Source: Corynebacterium incognita (lineage in GTDB: Bacteria; Actinomycetota; Actinomycetes; Mycobacteriales; Mycobacteriaceae). From it: 64,000 nt of DNA. Every line of letters starts with the position of its first letter. The first letter of the stretch is position 1. Both the position numbers and the translations under genes were made by a program. Under the pieces are notes generated by a model that saw only the letters and a program-made list of their open reading frames with translations, was not told the DNA's origin and searched no databases. The DNA is taken from positions 1,240,001 through 1,304,000 of the forward strand of contig NZ_CP059404.1 in the NCBI RefSeq assembly GCF_014217255.1. The letters run 5' to 3'. Below, one piece after another: positions 57,500 through 64,000 of this stretch.

Positions 57500-58198
57500 T
57501 TATAGCAATAGATTTTTGCCGTGGCGTGCCCCGCCGAGCACAGCGATGGCGATGTGGACGCGGTTGCTGCCGCCGATTTTGTGAAGAATGTTTTTCACGT
57601 GGGTTTTGACGGTGGTCGTGGAGATGAACAGGCTTTCCGCGATGGCGGTGTTATCGAGGCCTTGCGCGATGAGCTGGGCGATCTCGCGTTCGCGGGGGCT
57701 CAAATAGGCGAGTTGGTCCGGCTGAATTCTGTCCGTTGCCGGCGTGGTCGGCGCGTCTTGCCTAGCGGGATCCACAGGCCGGGCGAGTGCCAACAGATTG
57801 GACACTACGTCGGGGCTGAGCATCTGCTGGCCCGCGGCAGCAGCGCGGATAGCGGAGACGAGGGCCTCCGGGCCCGTGGACTTGAGGAGGAAACCCACCG
57901 CGCCGGCGCGCAACGCGTCCACGATGAAGGTGTCGGTATCAAAAGCCGTCAACATGATGATCGGGAGATCCTTGTCAATCGTGTGCAGGGCCGCGGTGGC
58001 CGCAATCCCGTCCATGACGGGCATGCGGATATCCATGAGCACAATATCGGGACGCGCCCGGGAGATGACTTCCACGGCGTCTTTGCCATTGCTAGCTTCC
58101 GCTACGACGGTGACATCGTCGGTACCGTCCAGGATGATTTTAATACCTTTACGCAGGGCTTCTTCGTCGTCGACGAGCGCGACTGTCAGTGGGGTCAT
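57500..58198 (-). CDS. NarL/LuxR-type response regulator
   Basis: 232 aa from ATG 58198 (gaaggaaaa upstream). Receiver: LVDDEE, Asp56 in VLMDIRMPVMDG, LTAFD, FLLKST. DNA-binding HTH near the end: LSPREREIAQLIAQGLDNTAIAE, TVKTHVKNILHKIG. Pair of the kinase gene, whose stop overlaps its start (ATGA). Downstream lies the ABC-F gene, possibly also read from this operon, although a separate promoter seems to overlap the end of this gene. Confidence 0.94.
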   Translation of the reverse strand: MTPLTVALVDDEEALRKGIKIILDGTDDVTVVAEASNGKDAVEVISRARPDIVLMDIRMPVMDGIAATAALHTIDKDLPIIMLTAFDTDTFIVDALRAGAVGFLLKSTGPEALVSAIRAAAAGQQMLSPDVVSNLLALARPVDPARQDAPTTPATDRIQPDQLAYLSPREREIAQLIAQGLDNTAIAESLFISTTTVKTHVKNILHKIGGSNRVHIAIAVLGGARHGKNLLL

Positions 58199-59466
58199 TT
58201 TTCCTTCTTCATCGTGTGGGTGGGCAGGGTCAACGTCCAAGAAAAGTCCGTGGCGGAGGAATCCACGGTGAAGTCTGCGCCGACGAGGCGGGCGCGTTCG
58301 TCCAAGCCAATGAGTCCGTAGCCACCGCTTGGCGACGCCGTGTCTTGTGCCGGCATGCGGTTACTCATGGTGACGGTGAGCCCACCTGGTCGCGTGGCGA
58401 CGTCGATAATGATCTTCGTTCCCGGGGCGTGTTTGCGCGCGTTGGTGAGTCCCTCCTGGACGGCGTAACCCAACGTGTGGACCAGGATCGTGGGCAGGGC
58501 GTCAAGTGTGTCGGCGGTGGCAGGGTCGTCAAAACGCAATGCGACACGGGCCCCGGATGCGCGGGCGCGGTCCACGAGATCGTAGAGGGTGGCGCGGGGA
58601 TCCACGCGGTCGTCGAAACGCAGGGTCTGCAGGACTGAGCGCAGATCCTGCACCGCTTGTTCCGCCTCCTCCTGAATGGTGGCCGCGGACTGCTGGATAG
58701 TTGTTGGGTCCAGGGTGGTGTTGTACTTGAGGCCGCCGGCATAGACGGAGATGAGGCTGAGCCGGTGGGAGAGAGAATCGTGCATGTTGCGGGCGATGTT
58801 GTCCCGTTCTTCCTGCCGGGCTTGATCCTGCAGGCGAGTGATGTCTTCTTGAGCGCGCTGTGCCTGCGCGAGGAGTTTTGACTGCCTTTCCCGGCGGTTG
58901 GCGCGAGCGAGTCCGAAGACGAGCCCGGGAAGAATGAAAACGCTCCACAGCAGCAGTAATGCCGCGGTGGCTGGTCCGGGCATGTCGAAGAATGAAGGCT
59001 CATAAAGGCGCACCAGGAGGGATGTAGTGAGCACCAAAGTTCCGGTGAAGGACCACCTCAGGCTGCCTCGGGAGGTTAAGGAAATAAAGACGATAGCCAG
59101 GCTTAGTCGCAGGGGGTTGAGCCCGGCGGTGGCCAGATATGCCACCGCCGCGATGAGCGTGGCGGGCGAGCCGGGGTAAGACTGTGCGGGATCGTATTCG
59201 CGCGGCACGTGCCGCAGCGCCAGCGGGAGCACCAGCCAGCTTCCCAGGGTGGCAAGGACGATGATCGCGATGGCGGTGAGGATGGGATCGGTCCATTCCT
59301 CGTTTACTGAGGCGCGGTCGGCGGCAACAAAGTGGTAGATCAAAGCGGCACTATCGCCCACAATGGCAGCAGTGAGCAGAAAGACTCGCTTGTAGGCGGA
59401 GTGGCCATGGCGGTCGTTTATCTCCGCACGCAGGGTATGCCGCTTCCACCACCGTCGAATAACCAT
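58195..59466 (-). CDS. Sensor histidine kinase, HisKA_3 type
   Basis: 423 aa. N-terminal membrane domain with about six helices (25-185), then a coiled coil rich in Gln/Arg (SKLLAQAQRAQEDITRLQDQARQEERDNIARN) and phospho-His229 in MHDSLSHRLSLI. The ATPase end has GLTNARKHAPGTKIIIDV and GYGLIGLDERARLVGA. ATG 59466, divergent from the gene at 59554. Forms a two-component system with the next gene. The layout (kinase-regulator-ABC-F) suggests response to a ribosome- or membrane-active compound; inferred only. Confidence 0.93.
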   Translation of the reverse strand: MVIRRWWKRHTLRAEINDRHGHSAYKRVFLLTAAIVGDSAALIYHFVAADRASVNEEWTDPILTAIAIIVLATLGSWLVLPLALRHVPREYDPAQSYPGSPATLIAAVAYLATAGLNPLRLSLAIVFISLTSRGSLRWSFTGTLVLTTSLLVRLYEPSFFDMPGPATAALLLLWSVFILPGLVFGLARANRRERQSKLLAQAQRAQEDITRLQDQARQEERDNIARNMHDSLSHRLSLISVYAGGLKYNTTLDPTTIQQSAATIQEEAEQAVQDLRSVLQTLRFDDRVDPRATLYDLVDRARASGARVALRFDDPATADTLDALPTILVHTLGYAVQEGLTNARKHAPGTKIIIDVATRPGGLTVTMSNRMPAQDTASPSGGYGLIGLDERARLVGADFTVDSSATDFSWTLTLPTHTMKKEK

Positions 59467-59553
59467 GCCTTCTACGTTAGCCAGAACCTGTCTGTGAGAA
59501 ATCCTCCCCAGGGAGGAAGAGCCGCGGCACGGATCTTTCTAGTTTTAGGTGCC

Positions 59554-60051
59554 ATGGATGTTCAAGATACGCAGATACAGAAGAAGACCGCAGCGCTGGT
59601 CGCTCTCGCCGCACTGGTACTCGGCGGCGTTGTCGCCACGAGTGAGGCGATGCCAGAACGCACGCCGCAACAGCGCGGGAGCAGTGATGTGCATTTCAAA
59701 GGCTTGTCGATCCCTGGGAAGCAGTGTTCAGAAGGCCCCGGGTTTACGGCGGACGCACCGAAATGGAAGTGCGGGGACACGTCCGTGCGGAGTAATTCAG
59801 GCACGGTGAAAGAAGACGCCGATCTAGCCATGGTCGTTGCCCGTCAGCATCGGTTTTTCCGCGGTGACTCTGAGCTCCCAGTTGCGCTGGCCAAAGAACG
59901 CAGCTCGGGACTGTGGGTGCTTGACGACGGCGAACGCGTGACCGTGGCCGCGCGGAAAGCTGGAGCAGGGAACGCCACCGTGTGTGGGCTGCACTTTGAC
60001 GGGCCGCACTCCCGCGCCCTGGCAGACAACGTGGTGAAGGAGGACAAGTAG
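59554..60051 (+). CDS. Membrane-anchored or secreted protein paired with PrsW
   Basis: 165 aa from ATG 59554; the open frame before it is not coding. A membrane helix or signal sequence (KKTAALVALAALVLGGVVA, residues 9-27) is followed by an outer domain with cysteines in KQCSEGPGF, PKWKCGDTS and ATVCGLHF. No known family. Its stop (60049-60051) is followed at once by the PrsW ATG. This linkage suggests that it is a substrate or partner of that protease. A T-rich tagtttt about 10 bases before the ATG could make the mRNA nearly leaderless. Confidence 0.65.
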   Translation: MDVQDTQIQKKTAALVALAALVLGGVVATSEAMPERTPQQRGSSDVHFKGLSIPGKQCSEGPGFTADAPKWKCGDTSVRSNSGTVKEDADLAMVVARQHRFFRGDSELPVALAKERSSGLWVLDDGERVTVAARKAGAGNATVCGLHFDGPHSRALADNVVKEDK

Positions 60052-60885
60052 ATGCGACAGGTACATGTCTCCTTTCTGCGTTGGGGATTCGTCATACTGT
60101 TGGCTGCGGGACTCGTGGTGACAACCCGAAGCCTTATCAACGATCCCCGTACCGCGGTGGGCATGACGTTTTCAGTGGGACTCGCCGTCATCGTGCTGGC
60201 ATTGACGTGGCTGTTGTTACGCCGCCACCCGGCGTTGCCTCAGGGATCACGCTGGGTGCCCATTGGGTTGGGGCTGGCGTGGGGCCTAGCGTGCTCGGGT
60301 CCTGCGGTGTTTTTTAACACGGCCGCGTCGAAAATCTTGGACAAGGTGGACCTGTACTGGCTGGAAGCAGCCGCGTACTCTCCCGTGAACGAGGAGACGC
60401 TCAAAGTAGTCGGTGTGGCGCTCATCTGCGCGGGCTTTGTTAAGCTTCACCGCGCCATTGAGGCTGTGCCTATCGGTATTGCGGTGGGCGTGGGATTTAC
60501 CGCCGGTGAAAACCCGCATTTTATCGCTGACCGCGTCATCAAGGACCTGGACAGCGATGTTATCGGCGCGGTAAGCGCCACAGTGATCCGTATTCTCACT
60601 GGTCCGTTTGGGCATTCGGTCTACACTGGGTTGGCCGCCTTCGGCGTAGGGGTGTTGGTGTGCCGTACCGGTGCGCTCCGCAGCGTCCTGGGGTGGTGGT
60701 TTCTGGCGTTCGCTGTGCACACGGCGGGTAACCTTGCCTCGACGCTGGCCGGCATCGCCCCAGACGACGGCGTCCTGTGGATTATCTTTGGCAGGGTAAT
60801 AGTGGGGTGGGTTCTAGCAGTATGGCTTTACTTGCGCAGTCGTAAGCTCGGTGCCCGCCCCGCTGAGCGGAACCACTCACTGTGA
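60052..60885 (+). CDS. PrsW-family intramembrane metalloprotease
   Basis: 277 aa, eight or so membrane helices. PrsW hallmarks: EExxK-type PVNEETLKVVGV (Glu114, Glu115), GVGFTAGENPHF (Glu153), GPFGHSVYTG (His188) and AVHTAGN (His223). PrsW in Bacillus cuts the anti-sigma factor RsiW; the actinobacterial targets are unknown. The ATG is on the base after the preceding stop, so the two genes are translationally coupled. DUF4126 gene follows 12 bases later. Confidence 0.88.
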   Translation: MRQVHVSFLRWGFVILLAAGLVVTTRSLINDPRTAVGMTFSVGLAVIVLALTWLLLRRHPALPQGSRWVPIGLGLAWGLACSGPAVFFNTAASKILDKVDLYWLEAAAYSPVNEETLKVVGVALICAGFVKLHRAIEAVPIGIAVGVGFTAGENPHFIADRVIKDLDSDVIGAVSATVIRILTGPFGHSVYTGLAAFGVGVLVCRTGALRSVLGWWFLAFAVHTAGNLASTLAGIAPDDGVLWIIFGRVIVGWVLAVWLYLRSRKLGARPAERNHSL

Positions 60886-60897
60886 TTAACTAATTCC

Positions 60898-61491
60898 ATG
60901 GCTTTATCCACCGCTATCGGCTTGGCCACGTCCGCCGGCCTGAACGCTTATATCCCGCTGCTGGTCTACGGGCTCTTGGCGCGCTTCACCGACTTTGTCA
61001 CCCTGCCCGAGGGCTGGATGTGGCTGAGCGATCCGATCCTGCTCACCATCGTCGGCGTGCTGCTGGCCATCGAGTTCGTGGCGGACAAGATCCCGGCGGT
61101 GGACTCGGTCAATGACATCATCCAGACCGCCATTCGGCCCACGTCCGGCGGGCTGATGTTCGCGTCCGCGCTGGATACGCAGATGGTGGCGGATGGCTCA
61201 GTGTTCTCCGACGGCAAGACGTGGGTGCTCATCGTGGTGGGCATCGCGATTTCTTTTGCCATGCACTTCCTCAAGTCCACCTCGCGCCCGGTGATCAACG
61301 CCTCTACCGTGGGCGTGGGCGCGCCAGTGGTCTCCACGACGGAGAACGTGGTGACCGCCGCGCTGACGGGCGCAGCCATCTTTGCCCCCGTGTTGGTGTT
61401 CATCATCCTCGCGGTGTTCCTGGGTGTGGCCTGGTGGTTTGTGACGAAGGTGCGGAAGTTGATGAGGCGTCGAGAAGCGTCCGTGGCGTAG
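60898..61491 (+). CDS. DUF4126 membrane protein
   Basis: 197 aa with several membrane helices. The N-terminal MALSTAIGLATSAGLNAYIPLLVYGLLARF and the blocks FVADKIPAVDSVNDIIQTAIRP and GAALD-like GGLMFASAL are typical of DUF4126, found in many bacteria with unknown function. ATG start. Probably in one operon with the PrsW gene. Confidence 0.85.
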   Translation: MALSTAIGLATSAGLNAYIPLLVYGLLARFTDFVTLPEGWMWLSDPILLTIVGVLLAIEFVADKIPAVDSVNDIIQTAIRPTSGGLMFASALDTQMVADGSVFSDGKTWVLIVVGIAISFAMHFLKSTSRPVINASTVGVGAPVVSTTENVVTAALTGAAIFAPVLVFIILAVFLGVAWWFVTKVRKLMRRREASVA

Positions 61492-61528
61492 CACTTATTA
61501 ATTAAACCTTTATGTATTGTAGGTTGCC

Positions 61529-61891
61529 ATGACAGAGGAAAAGGAACCCGAGCGCAAGGGCAAAGATTGGACCTTGCCATGCGTGCTCATCGCATGGCTG
61601 TTTCTGATGCCCGTGGCAGTACACATGCTTGTCGACGCCCCCTTGGCCGGCTGGCTCATCGTCATTCTGGTGGGCCTGGGTTGCGCCGTCGTGGGCGCGG
61701 TCGACGGTTATCGTTTCCGCGCCAGTCTGACCCTGCCGCTGTTGGTGGCGCTGGTGTTCTGGGCGACGGTGGCGCTGTACTACAACGAAGGCACGTGGTG
61801 GTACGTGCCCATCTTCGGCCTGCTGACGTGGTTCGCGGCGAAGATAGGGGAGAAGCGCCCCGGGAGCCGACGCGTCCGCGAGGGGTTCTAA
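61529..61891 (+). CDS. Small membrane protein of unknown function
   Basis: 120 aa with a charged N-terminus (MTEEKEPERKGKDW), about four hydrophobic segments from residue 16 to 108 and a basic tail (GEKRPGSRRVREG). No family recognised. ATG 61529. 3 bases before the next gene. The 37-base space before it is AT-rich (ttattaattaaa). Confidence 0.68.
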   Translation: MTEEKEPERKGKDWTLPCVLIAWLFLMPVAVHMLVDAPLAGWLIVILVGLGCAVVGAVDGYRFRASLTLPLLVALVFWATVALYYNEGTWWYVPIFGLLTWFAAKIGEKRPGSRRVREGF

Positions 61892-61894
61892 CCC

Positions 61895-62758
61895 ATGGAG
61901 ACCTGGACGCTGCACCACCCGGAGCGCGGCACCATCGCCGTGCACAGTGGGTTCGACGCGGAATTCCTGGAACGCTACCCCGACTGGCCGCGGCCTGACG
62001 AAGATGCGAAAACTGAAGGCACCGATCCCGGCGTGGATGCCGGTTTACGCGAGCGGCTGGAAGCCTGGGCGGATAACCCAACGAGGCGACTGGTCATCGA
62101 GGTCAATGGCGAGCCGGTGCGCCGCTACGAGTCCGTGCAGAACGGGCGCCTCCCGCTGCAGAAGCACCTGGGTGAATCGCTGGAGACCCCCGGCACAATG
62201 GTGGGTCGGGACAAGCCACACCTGAAACTGACCAAGAACCTCTTCGGCGACATCCTGGACATCGACTACCGCGAGGGCGACGCGGTCGTGGAATTCGACG
62301 CACCCCCGGGCTCGCGCGGCGAAAAGCGCAAACAGGCGATGGAGGAGTCCGCTACCAAGCGGCTGCTCTACCCGATGCTCGCCGGGCTCGGCAAAGGTGG
62401 CTGGGCGCTGTTCGCGCTGGTGGTCATGCCGATCCTGGGCCGCATTCTGGAGCCCATTATTGACTGGCTGTTGAGTTTTCTGCCCGACTGGGACATGCCG
62501 GATCTGCCCTCGCCGCCGCAGATCACGCTGCCCACGCTGGACTTCCCAGACATCGTTCTGCCCGTTCTCCAGGTGCCGGAATTCGAGCTTCCCCAGGCCC
62601 CCGACTGGGTCCTGTTCCTGCTGGAATACTCCAAAATTTGGGTGCCCATCCTCCTCGGCATCGCCTTCGGCATCATTGCCCTGCGCAATCACAAGAAGTC
62701 CGAGCGGATCAAGCAGGAGTGGGAGGCGCGGGGCGTCGAGAAGCCGGGGCAGGACTAG
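61895..62758 (+). CDS. Hypothetical protein with two membrane regions and Pro-rich repeat linker
   Basis: 287 aa. Residues 1-150 are soluble and acidic (LEAWADNPTRRLVIEVNGEP, NLFGDILDIDYREGDAVVEF). A membrane region at about 158-195 and another at 237-264 are separated by a linker of repeated short LP/DFP/VPEF strands (residues 200-233). The ATG is 3 bases after the previous stop. Its end meets the convergent NUDIX-LOG gene directly. No function recognised; the linker probably forms an extended outer loop. Confidence 0.7.
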   Translation: METWTLHHPERGTIAVHSGFDAEFLERYPDWPRPDEDAKTEGTDPGVDAGLRERLEAWADNPTRRLVIEVNGEPVRRYESVQNGRLPLQKHLGESLETPGTMVGRDKPHLKLTKNLFGDILDIDYREGDAVVEFDAPPGSRGEKRKQAMEESATKRLLYPMLAGLGKGGWALFALVVMPILGRILEPIIDWLLSFLPDWDMPDLPSPPQITLPTLDFPDIVLPVLQVPEFELPQAPDWVLFLLEYSKIWVPILLGIAFGIIALRNHKKSERIKQEWEARGVEKPGQD

Positions 62759-63721
62759 CTACTTCGACCACTTCGGCTTCGGCGGCGTCCAGGTGCGCAG
62801 GGTTGTGGCTAGTTCGGCGACGCTGTCTGCGACGATGAGGTGCTCGCGGTCGGTGGCACGGATGAAGCCCTGTTCCACCATGTGATCGACCATGTCAACG
62901 AGCGGCTGCCAGAACTGGGAGCCGAAGAGCACCACCGGCTTGGAGTGCAGGCCGAGCTGGAGCGCGGTCCACTCATTGAACAACTCGTCCAGGGTGCCGG
63001 TGCCGCCAGGCAGCGCCACGAAGACGTCGCCGAGCTCGCCCATGCGCTGCTTGCGCTCGGACATGGTGCCCACGACCTCCAGCTCCGTGAGCCCGGCGTG
63101 TGCGATCTCGTCGCTGACAAGGTGTTCCGGGATAATGCCGATGGCCGTGCCGCCGGCTTCCAGGCAGGCGTCGGCAACCGCGCCCATGAGCCCCGCCTTG
63201 CCGCCGCCGTAAATGAGCGACATGTTGTTGTCCGCCAGGCCGCGGCCGAGCTCTTGCGCCAGGCGCAGGTTGTCCGGGTTGGTGCCGATCGCCGCGCCGG
63301 TAAAGACGGTGACCGCGGTGCGGGCCTGGACGTCGAGGGCGGGGAAGACGTTCTCCCGCAGCATGGGTGCGAGATCGTCGGTGAGCTGCATCGGATCGCG
63401 CCACGAGGTCTCCTCGATTTCCGCGGCGGGCTGCGGGATGATGCGGGTGGTGGCGGTGTAAACGGTGCTGATGAGCTGGTGATCCGGCTCGTTGGCCGCG
63501 GGTGCGGTGAACTCGCCCAGCAGCGTCAGGTCTTCTGGGCGCAGGTGCGCGCCGATCTCCTCGGCAACCTCGCGGATGGCGGTGTCCATAGCGGATTCCC
63601 CGGCCTCCGGCTTGCCGCCCGGCAGCATGAACTTGTCCGTGCCCCGCTTGCGGACTGTCAACACCTTGCCTGCGTCATCGCGGAAGACCACTGCGGACAC
63701 GGTGATGATGGGCTGGCTCAT
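62759..63721 (-). CDS. NUDIX hydrolase fused to a LOG-type (TIGR00730) protein
   Basis: 320 aa from ATG 63721. The N-terminal half (about 1-130) is a NUDIX domain with a complete box from Gly36: GKPEAGES, then REVAEEIG. The C-terminal half (about 136-315) is a LOG fold: GTNPDNLRLAQELGRGLAD, YGGGKAGLMG, MSERKQRM and PGGTGTLDE (238-246). LOG enzymes cut nucleoside monophosphates such as cytokinin ribotides to base and ribose phosphate; NUDIX enzymes could make the monophosphate first. Divergent from the CHY gene. Confidence 0.9.
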   Translation of the reverse strand: MSQPIITVSAVVFRDDAGKVLTVRKRGTDKFMLPGGKPEAGESAMDTAIREVAEEIGAHLRPEDLTLLGEFTAPAANEPDHQLISTVYTATTRIIPQPAAEIEETSWRDPMQLTDDLAPMLRENVFPALDVQARTAVTVFTGAAIGTNPDNLRLAQELGRGLADNNMSLIYGGGKAGLMGAVADACLEAGGTAIGIIPEHLVSDEIAHAGLTELEVVGTMSERKQRMGELGDVFVALPGGTGTLDELFNEWTALQLGLHSKPVVLFGSQFWQPLVDMVDHMVEQGFIRATDREHLIVADSVAELATTLRTWTPPKPKWSK

Positions 63722-63812
63722 AGGTCTGGAATGCTCCTTGGGTGTTGATGGACCGCGGGGGAAGTTAGCGGATACCAGTGTAGCGCCCGTTGCCGCCGTA
63801 CACTGTGGAGTC

Positions 63813-64000
63813 ATGGACGCTAAGAACGCGACAGTGCGCGGGGTGGCGGTGGACGCCATGGGCCGGTGCGCGCACTACCGATCGGTGCGCGACGTGGTGG
63901 CCAACAAGTGCGCGACGTGCGGGGAATACTGGGCGTGCCACGCCTGCCACGAGGAGTTGGCGGACCATCCCTTCGGGCGCATGGATGTGGCGGCTGCCGA
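63813..64000 (+). CDS. CHY-type zinc-finger protein (3' end outside window)
   Basis: ATG 63813 with gtggagtc in front opens a frame that runs off the window. It contains RCAHYRSVRDVVANKC, CATCGEYWACHACHEEL and DHPFG, the Cys/His spacing of CHY zinc fingers. Known bacterial CHY proteins are short; eukaryotic relatives are part of ubiquitin ligases. Function in bacteria is unknown. 91 bases from the divergent NUDIX-LOG gene. Confidence 0.82.
   Translation, partial: MDAKNATVRGVAVDAMGRCAHYRSVRDVVANKCATCGEYWACHACHEELADHPFGRMDVAAA

Overview
The window is the replication-origin region of a high-GC actinobacterium. It is almost certainly a Corynebacterium: the order is rpmH-oriC-dnaA-dnaN-recF-dciA-gyrB-gyrA, with sigM-trxB-trxA-cwlM-parB-parA-rsmG-yidC-yidD-rnpA to the left and the crgA/pknB/pknA/pbpA/rodA/pstP/fhaB/fhaA block to the right. 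IS1249-like elements, a genus-typical GNAT/PadR/CPBP accessory content and GTG/TTG starts fit this. The species is not determinable by eye.

Layout. 1-5 kb: end of an M1 aminopeptidase gene, ECF sigma factor, thioredoxin system and a CwlM pseudo-amidase. 5-9.2 kb, minus strand: chromosome partition (parAB), 16S methyltransferase, membrane-insertion and RNase P genes, ending at rpmH. 9.2-11.6 kb: oriC, with DnaA boxes on both sides of dnaA. 11.6-20.7 kb: clamp, RecF, DciA and both gyrase subunits, with a small minus-strand cassette between gyrB and gyrA that includes a degenerate Doc/RHH toxin-antitoxin-like pair with a direct-repeat operator. 20.7-25.8 kb: tRNA-Ile and tRNA-Ala, then two apparently identical 1400-bp IS1249-like elements, each with its own 8-bp target duplication. 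The first splits a GNAT gene, the second splits the terminator of a second, identical tRNA-Ala. Between them is a CYP152 (OleT-type) P450. 25.8-32.1 kb: HNH protein, small unknowns, metF-metE, ppiA and a rhomboid protease. 32.1-32.4 kb: a second dense DnaA-box cluster about 22 kb from oriC. 32.4-41.5 kb: the cell-wall/Ser-Thr kinase operon. 41.7-46 kb: tRNA-Leu followed by another complete IS, an IS remnant, a PadR-DUF2812 pair and a broken PrsW gene. 46-64 kb: accessory and envelope genes: a large unknown, a secreted C39-like protease, a Tat-exported PhoD with an unusual partner, two NarL-type two-component systems, two CPBP proteases, an ABC-F protein with a leader peptide, a PrsW-containing pair, DUF4126 and other membrane proteins, a NUDIX-LOG fusion and the start of a CHY zinc-finger gene.

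Most striking signals: (1) a textbook-like translational attenuator before the ABC-F gene, in which a 5-codon leader ORF can pair with the ABC-F ribosome-binding site; (2) the extra DnaA-box cluster; (3) IS elements that repeatedly land in tRNA-gene terminators; (4) an OleT-like P450 with the decarboxylase-type histidine; (5) CwlM lacking its zinc and catalytic residues. Everything here was read by eye; no search or folding program was run.
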